Source: Homalodisca vitripennis | Lineage: Eukaryota > Arthropoda > Insecta > Hemiptera > Cicadellidae | DNA length: 64,000 bases | Direction of reading: 5' to 3' | NCBI RefSeq assembly: GCF_021130785.1 | Contig: NC_060211.1 | Location: 21,313,001-21,377,000, forward strand | Shown here: positions 58,840 to 64,000 of the stretch, piece by piece | Numbering within the stretch: the first letter of the stretch is position 1 | How the letters are laid out: every line of letters begins with the position of its first letter | The notes under the pieces: generated by a model | The model's database searches: none | What the model was told of the DNA's origin: nothing | What the model saw: only the letters and a program-made list of their open reading frames with translations | Position numbers and translations under genes: made by a program

Positions 58840-59290
58840 CAGCCATAACTTGAGGCTTAGAAAAAATTGCATTTCCGTCCCTCTTTCTGCCTTTCTGTCC
58901 ATCTGTATGTCCCAAACGAGTCCAAACGATATGTCAAAAACGAACAAACCTAGATACTTGAACTTGTGCATGAGAAGAATCATTTCTATATGAAAAGCAC
59001 TAAGTTCAATTATTATGGTACATGCCACTCCATGGGACCTGGCTAGGTGTTAGAGAATATCTTTTCATGGGTCTAATGGGTAACTATGATGGAAATGAGA
59101 AAAATGCAGGATATTAAAAAAACAATTTAGACCTCTCAAAAGAAATTTTAATATGTGATATATTAACATGTGTAGCCTAATTTCTTTAACATACACAACA
59201 TACATTTATTTTCACTTATATTATTTAATGACTGGTATGAAACCGTATTGGATTAATAAAAATTTGAATGATTCGTGTGGCAAGTTATCT
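58840..59290 (+). repeat. Dispersed 'CTGTCCATCTG / CACTCCATGGGA' repeat, copy 2
   Basis: Partner of 19040-19500. It begins with CGTCAGCGCAGCCATAACTTGAG and continues with TTTCTGTCCATCTGTATGTC, then AAAACGAACA. Next come CATGCCACTCCATGGGACCT and GGGTAACTATGATGGAAATG, and it ends near AATAAAAATTTGAATGATTCG. Confidence 0.5.
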
Positions 59291-60675
59291 ATAGAAAAAG
59301 TTCATCTGAAGGCTTGAAACCTCATATTAGTCTTCATTTGTACACATACAAGAATGAATTCTATGATGGCGCATATTCAACTATGGAATTTGCCCGAGCG
59401 TCTTTGAAGCCTTTCATTTAGTAGGTTGACTCAATTTCTCTTTTTTTCTGGAGGATGTAAACATTTATTTTCCGTATGGTTGTCTCTTGATTTCTATCTG
59501 TCAATAATGAAATTAGCCAAAAACGTGTAATTTTACGTTACATTTTGCGTGGTGTACTCCTAACCTGTTTACATAATTTATAGTTAATGGGAATGTCTTA
59601 ATTTATAGAAACATTTATCAGTGTTTATATCCATTTGTCTTAATTATGCGAATCCTTAATCATATACAAACATAAGGAATGTCTGTGATAAGGAAAGTCC
59701 TCAGCAATTGGCTGACAAATTGATTCCGACTTTCTTCGTACTTATTTAAATTGCAGTTCCAACTTTAATAAAAATGGACTATTATAGAAGTTAAATTGCT
59801 TTCAGCATACCTAGATCAATATACACAACGTTCGCTGAACTAGATGCTTTCCAGGAACTAATTAATTGTGTTCTGAAACAAAATACATGTAATAGATTAC
59901 GATTTAAAATTTACTCAGTCTCACACAGCCAAATTCACTAGACAACTTGGAGTATAGTGACAAAAATTCCAACTGTACTACTTAATGGATAGTATTTTTC
60001 TTCGACATGATTACTTGGCGACATTTATTCTAGGCTAACGCTTAACCTGAGAGCTCACTATTAAAAATTCCTATAAAATTGCTGAAACTATTAATAAATA
60101 AAGTTACAAAACAATTCAGTTGAATGTCAGAAATTCCCATATTTATATTAAAGTAATTATACATCACGTTCAAACTAGTCTATATGTCCTACATTCAAGG
60201 AGCGGCTGACAAAAATATGGAGGAAATTAAAGAAACACAATATATAAAACTGTACTCAAACCAGCAAATAACATGGGCATTTTTAACAACACTATTCCAC
60301 TGTATACGCTAAAAATCAACAGAACTCAATACAGGTGTGGGTTAGTCTACAATACAGAAAAACGTTTTAACTCTATCCGAATTACCGAACAAATTAGAAA
60401 GGAAAAATGTCAGCTTGTGGAAAGATTTACCACATTTATAACACTAAACATGCAATAGATTGAGCAAACAATAGTATTGGATAAAAACTGTCAAAGTAAA
60501 TAATTACGTTCGAGGGAATAATCAGTAGCATTTATAGTTTCTTGATTTTAAATGATAAAGAGAGAAATATATATTAAACTCAAGATGTTATGTGACTCAA
60601 AACAAGATAGACTATTATCATAAAGTCAATGGGTGCTTTACAAATTTATAATTCCATATATACTAAACAGTTAAT
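59291..60675. other. Noncoding AT-rich stretch
   Basis: Nothing recognised. A 61-codon frame at 60273-60458 has no motif. Confidence 0.5.
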
Positions 60676-60679
60676 TTAA

Positions 60680-62087
60680 CCCTTTGAGTGCCGCAGCGTC
60701 GCTAATTTTTGACGGTAAGAATAGTGCATAAAGTTGCGACGTCCCTAATTTTGACGTTTCGTATTTCGATTATATTTTATATAGTTCATGGGTATTTTGA
60801 CCAAATAACCAGATGTCTGTATTCAATATGTTTCAAACTATCCATAAATACGAGTTTTTATGTTGTTTCCCTACTCTTTTATTTGTGAAAGATATGTTGT
60901 TTGGATACTTACGAGAATGGCACTGTTTTTTGGAAGAGTTTTCCTCATTGGGAATAAAATAAATTACAATATTCAAAAGACTTTCTTTAACCTAATTTGA
61001 AATTAAAAAGTTATTACGTCAGTCAATGAAAAGAAAAACTAAAAGAACAATGTTTTATTATTCAAGAGGGACGGGTGATTCGCGCGTCCAAGCTTACTTG
61101 AAGGGTCGCTCGTGTAGGCGTATTTGCAGGCAATTTATAAATAAGAAGTATGACTCATCGAGTAATTTTCGATTTAAAATGGAAGAAGGAAAGTATCAGG
61201 AACGTATAATGAAAGTTTATTTTGGTTCCCAATAAGGAACACTCGTCCAAAAATAGTGAGCTGCGATAATACCGAAGTAACCTATGCGATGATTTTGTCT
61301 TCCTGTCACGACGTACCAGACGAGTACCGTGTTGCGTAACGGCCACTCTTGTTTATTTGCCGATATCCAAGCATTTTAGTAAATAAAAACTAAAATAGTA
61401 CCTTATAAAGTGTTTTACCGTATTATTTACAAAAGTATGGTAGTGATTTTAGTTGTGTCCAAGCGAAAAACGCGAGTTTTCGGTGTAAATATAATAGGGT
61501 TATTTTGGGTTTTACAAAGTCGCTCACACACGCATACAAAATATATATAGGCAAGTATTTGTCTCTACATTTACTAATCATTTATTTGTGTTGTCTTGAT
61601 GTCTTATTTGATGCGTTATAAAAATTTCACTATTGCAATGTATTTTCTAAACTCTTGACAATTGAAGTACAATTTATAAAATGTCAGTAACAGGCGGCAT
61701 TTTGTTTATACATATAATTTCATGTTAGCTTTTATTGTAGAATCATATATTATAAATGAGTTTTTTTTTAGAATTTTATGGCCTTTATCAATGTATAAAA
61801 ATCTTTAAAATACCGTATACACTCAAATTAGGTTCAAACAAAACCTTTTATAAAAAAAGTCAAAATATTTTCGTTTTAAAACTGAAATTTTTATAATTTT
61901 ATAAATCAAATTTTATTTGTAAGAATAAGTCTCATATTTCTCATTTAATTATAAAAAAACCAACAACATAATTAAAATCTGTTGGATAGTAGTTTTACCA
62001 CTTTTTCCCAAAAGCTTACAAATATGCTAAATACAGACCGGCATTTTATGCATATGACTTGGGAAATTGTCGGCGGCACGCAAAGTA
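60680..62087. mobile_element. PiggyBac-like element with TTAA target duplications
   Basis: TTAA at 60676-60679 is followed by CCCTTTGAGTGCCGCAGCGT. At the other end GTCGGCGGCACGCAAAGTA is followed by TTAA at 62088-62091. The inverted ends match as CCTTTGAGTGCCG against ACTTTGCGTGCCG. A TTAA duplication and ends beginning CCY are typical of piggyBac. The 1.4-kb interior has no frame with the DDD transposase blocks or a C-terminal cysteine-rich domain. A 69-codon basic frame at 61026-61235 (SRGTGDSRVQAYLKGR) is unrecognised. I take it as a non-autonomous derivative with imperfect termini. Confidence 0.65.
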
Positions 62088-62091
62088 TTAA

Positions 62092-63734
62092 ATAACATCA
62101 ACAATTAGGTATTTAATTACTAGTAAAAAAGTAAGGTTACTATGACAATGATAATACATACTTATGCTTACATTTTAAAACGTGATAAGGAATATTAAAA
62201 TCCCAATATAAAAGCTTAATATGTATATATTTACTGTTATATAACATGCCGCTATTTGGCAAGGGTCTATTGGTAATATTACCCGAGTAGTGGCAATACA
62301 GAAACAACTGAATTAATTGTTCTTGTTACTACAATTTGAAGCCAATATTAAATAATTTCTGGAATTTTTCATAAATCTTAACGGACAATCTTTACCCAAT
62401 CAGGATAATGAAAGAGGATGTATTATCCAAGATAAAAATAATATTAAAGGATTAATGGTTTAATTCATGGTTTATTTAATAAAAAGTTATTAATTAATTT
62501 TCTAATATTATTGGATAATATGGTAAGTGTATTAGTGCTTTAGCTTCTAAAATATTTCTCGATATAAAACAAAGTTTATAATATGATTTATAGTTCATGA
62601 AGCGTGTAAAAACACTTTATTTGGGACTAAAACCGTCATAAAATATGTCCAGTTACAATATTTTGCGTTATATTTTATATTTGTACTATTGTGTTCAACA
62701 AACCAAATCAGTAAAAATGATAGTTACAAAACACTCTCGCAGTGATGCACTCTGAGGCAATCCTATAAACTGATCCAAGATAAAGCGAAAACATTACTTA
62801 TCGGATGTAAGCTGTAAATGGGAGCCAGGAAGCTTTGTTGGAGTTACTTCAGCTTAACTAAGATTAGGCTACTTGGCCGGGCAACCGCCTTACAGCTTCA
62901 TTATAGCACACTCTGTCTATAACACCATTTTACAGTTAGCTTTACAATTATAAATTATTAGTTAAGGGTCATTTACGTATAGTTATGCTAAGGTAAATTT
63001 TTGCTGAGGAGCTCTTAATTTTGAATACTTCATAAAAGAAAACAATGTAAAGTTTGTTGATACATTTTACTGTTTACTGTTTTATTTCCAAGAAAAGGAA
63101 AACAGTGTCTCTAATATCTTCACACACTTCCAAATAAAGACGAGTGACAGGCTTCCCTCAGCCAAATAATATATAAAACACTAAAAATTAACAATATCAT
63201 CAATATCGTAAAATTTCAATTAAAAATTAATAATGCATTTTAGTTTTTGATATTTAGATATGATCATAACACATTAAAGCACAATATTTTTGTTTGCAAG
63301 TTTTGCTAGACTATAAGGTAAAAATAACATTCGAGGGAAAGTCAATCAGAGTTATAAAATGTTGTACAGATCATGCAACTAAAAATTACGAATTCAATTT
63401 AAACTAGCAATAATTTTAAATAAAAATGCTAGAAACTTAAACATTTTGAAGTTTGAACTTAAAAGCAACAGAAAAATCACGTGTGTACTTAATTTATGTA
63501 TTACAACAGACTACGTAAAATTGATTATACCTTATTTGAGAAAAGCTATGGAATGGAAAGGTACAGGAGACAGATGGGTTTCAGATAAATGTTGACTAAC
63601 AAAAACAAATCTGCAGAGTTGCTACTCCATAAATTACGCAACGAAAATTCTGCATCACGATTTATGATATCAGTTTTTTCGATCTAAACGTGTTGTTTAA
63701 TAACGTGAGAGCATATATTTGAAATTTGCAGATT
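62092..63734. other. Noncoding AT-rich stretch before the right direct repeat
   Basis: No gene, RNA or mobile element was recognised. Confidence 0.5.
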
Positions 63735-64000
63735 ACCAACTAAATTAATAACTGGTACTGACTTCACCTGCCAAAGAATATACAGATGTAAGGTTTGTGT
63801 CAAACTTTAAAACACAATTTGAATTCAGAGAGTGATGCAAGACTCCGGCATCTTCCGTGAATATCAACTGAATTAAGTAAGACTTTGTTTATATAATTGA
63901 TTTTAACCCCTCATCTGAGGTTGAATTTCTAATATTTACTTATTCTTGAAGGATACTTTAAAATAGATATTGCTTGTTTATTTCAAATATCGAACTAAGT
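63735..64000 (+). repeat. Right copy of the 63.7-kb-spaced direct repeat
   Basis: Aligns over its whole visible length to bases 1-260, including a 4-bp insertion after ATCAACTGAA. The alignment ends only because the window ends. Confidence 0.9.

Noticed and set aside
1..64000. Phage or plasmid terminal redundancy
   Set aside because: The content is clearly eukaryotic repeats and the two ends differ by about 5%.

Overview
This is AT-rich animal nuclear DNA, most likely from an insect. Support comes from an interstitial TTAGG-like telomeric run, jockey-type LINEs, a tRNA-derived and a 5S-rRNA-derived SINE, mariner-type and piggyBac-type transposons, and many microsatellites. I could not settle the order. 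I see no convincing host protein-coding gene: the window reads as a long intron or intergenic region, and every recognisable protein match is a transposable element. The only host-like coding hints are a weak exon candidate near 8.34-8.42 kb and an unrecognised 101-codon frame at 11.64-11.95 kb.

Layout. Bases 1-260 recur in the same orientation at 63,735-64,000, about 95% identical by eye and cut by both window edges. Region 1-13 kb holds a LINE reverse-transcriptase scrap (1.74-2.18 kb), a dispersed retroelement-like tail (2.5-2.66 kb), a 97-bp foldback (6.56-6.77 kb) and a tRNA-derived SINE with an inverted partial copy (10.28-10.66 kb). Region 13-28 kb is mostly featureless AT-rich DNA with minisatellites, a TTAGG-like run, a TCA/TTA microsatellite, a second perfect foldback (23.1-23.27 kb) and ancient dispersed repeats. 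At 28.69-30.59 kb lies a mariner-superfamily transposon with 452-bp inverted repeats, TA target duplications and a broken transposase. Region 32-38 kb holds a 5S-derived SINE, a possible integrase scrap, a second decayed mariner-type transposase and a minisatellite.

The region 39-51 kb is the densest. A 5'-truncated LINE (39.0-40.6 kb) is followed by a composite noncoding element (43.7-46.5 kb) flanked on the left by (AT)n. That element contains GC hairpins, a G-run minisatellite and a decayed satellite with a period of about 178 bp. A nearly full-length two-ORF LINE on the minus strand (about 46.65-51.06 kb) has an intact ORF1 and an ORF2 broken by in-frame stops and frameshifts. The region 53-62 kb has a second 5S-derived SINE, a degenerate repeat of about 130 bp invaded by a whole-length imperfect palindrome, an old SINE copy, and a TTAA-flanked piggyBac-like element (60.68-62.09 kb).

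The elements do not form a pathway. The useful story is structural: three unrelated near-perfect foldbacks, each tied to a short direct repeat, and a transposon whose long inverted repeats appear to have replaced the end of its own transposase. Both suggest repeated template-switch inverted duplication. The shared window ends suggest a 63.7-kb direct-repeat spacing. All similarity statements are by eye; no search was run.
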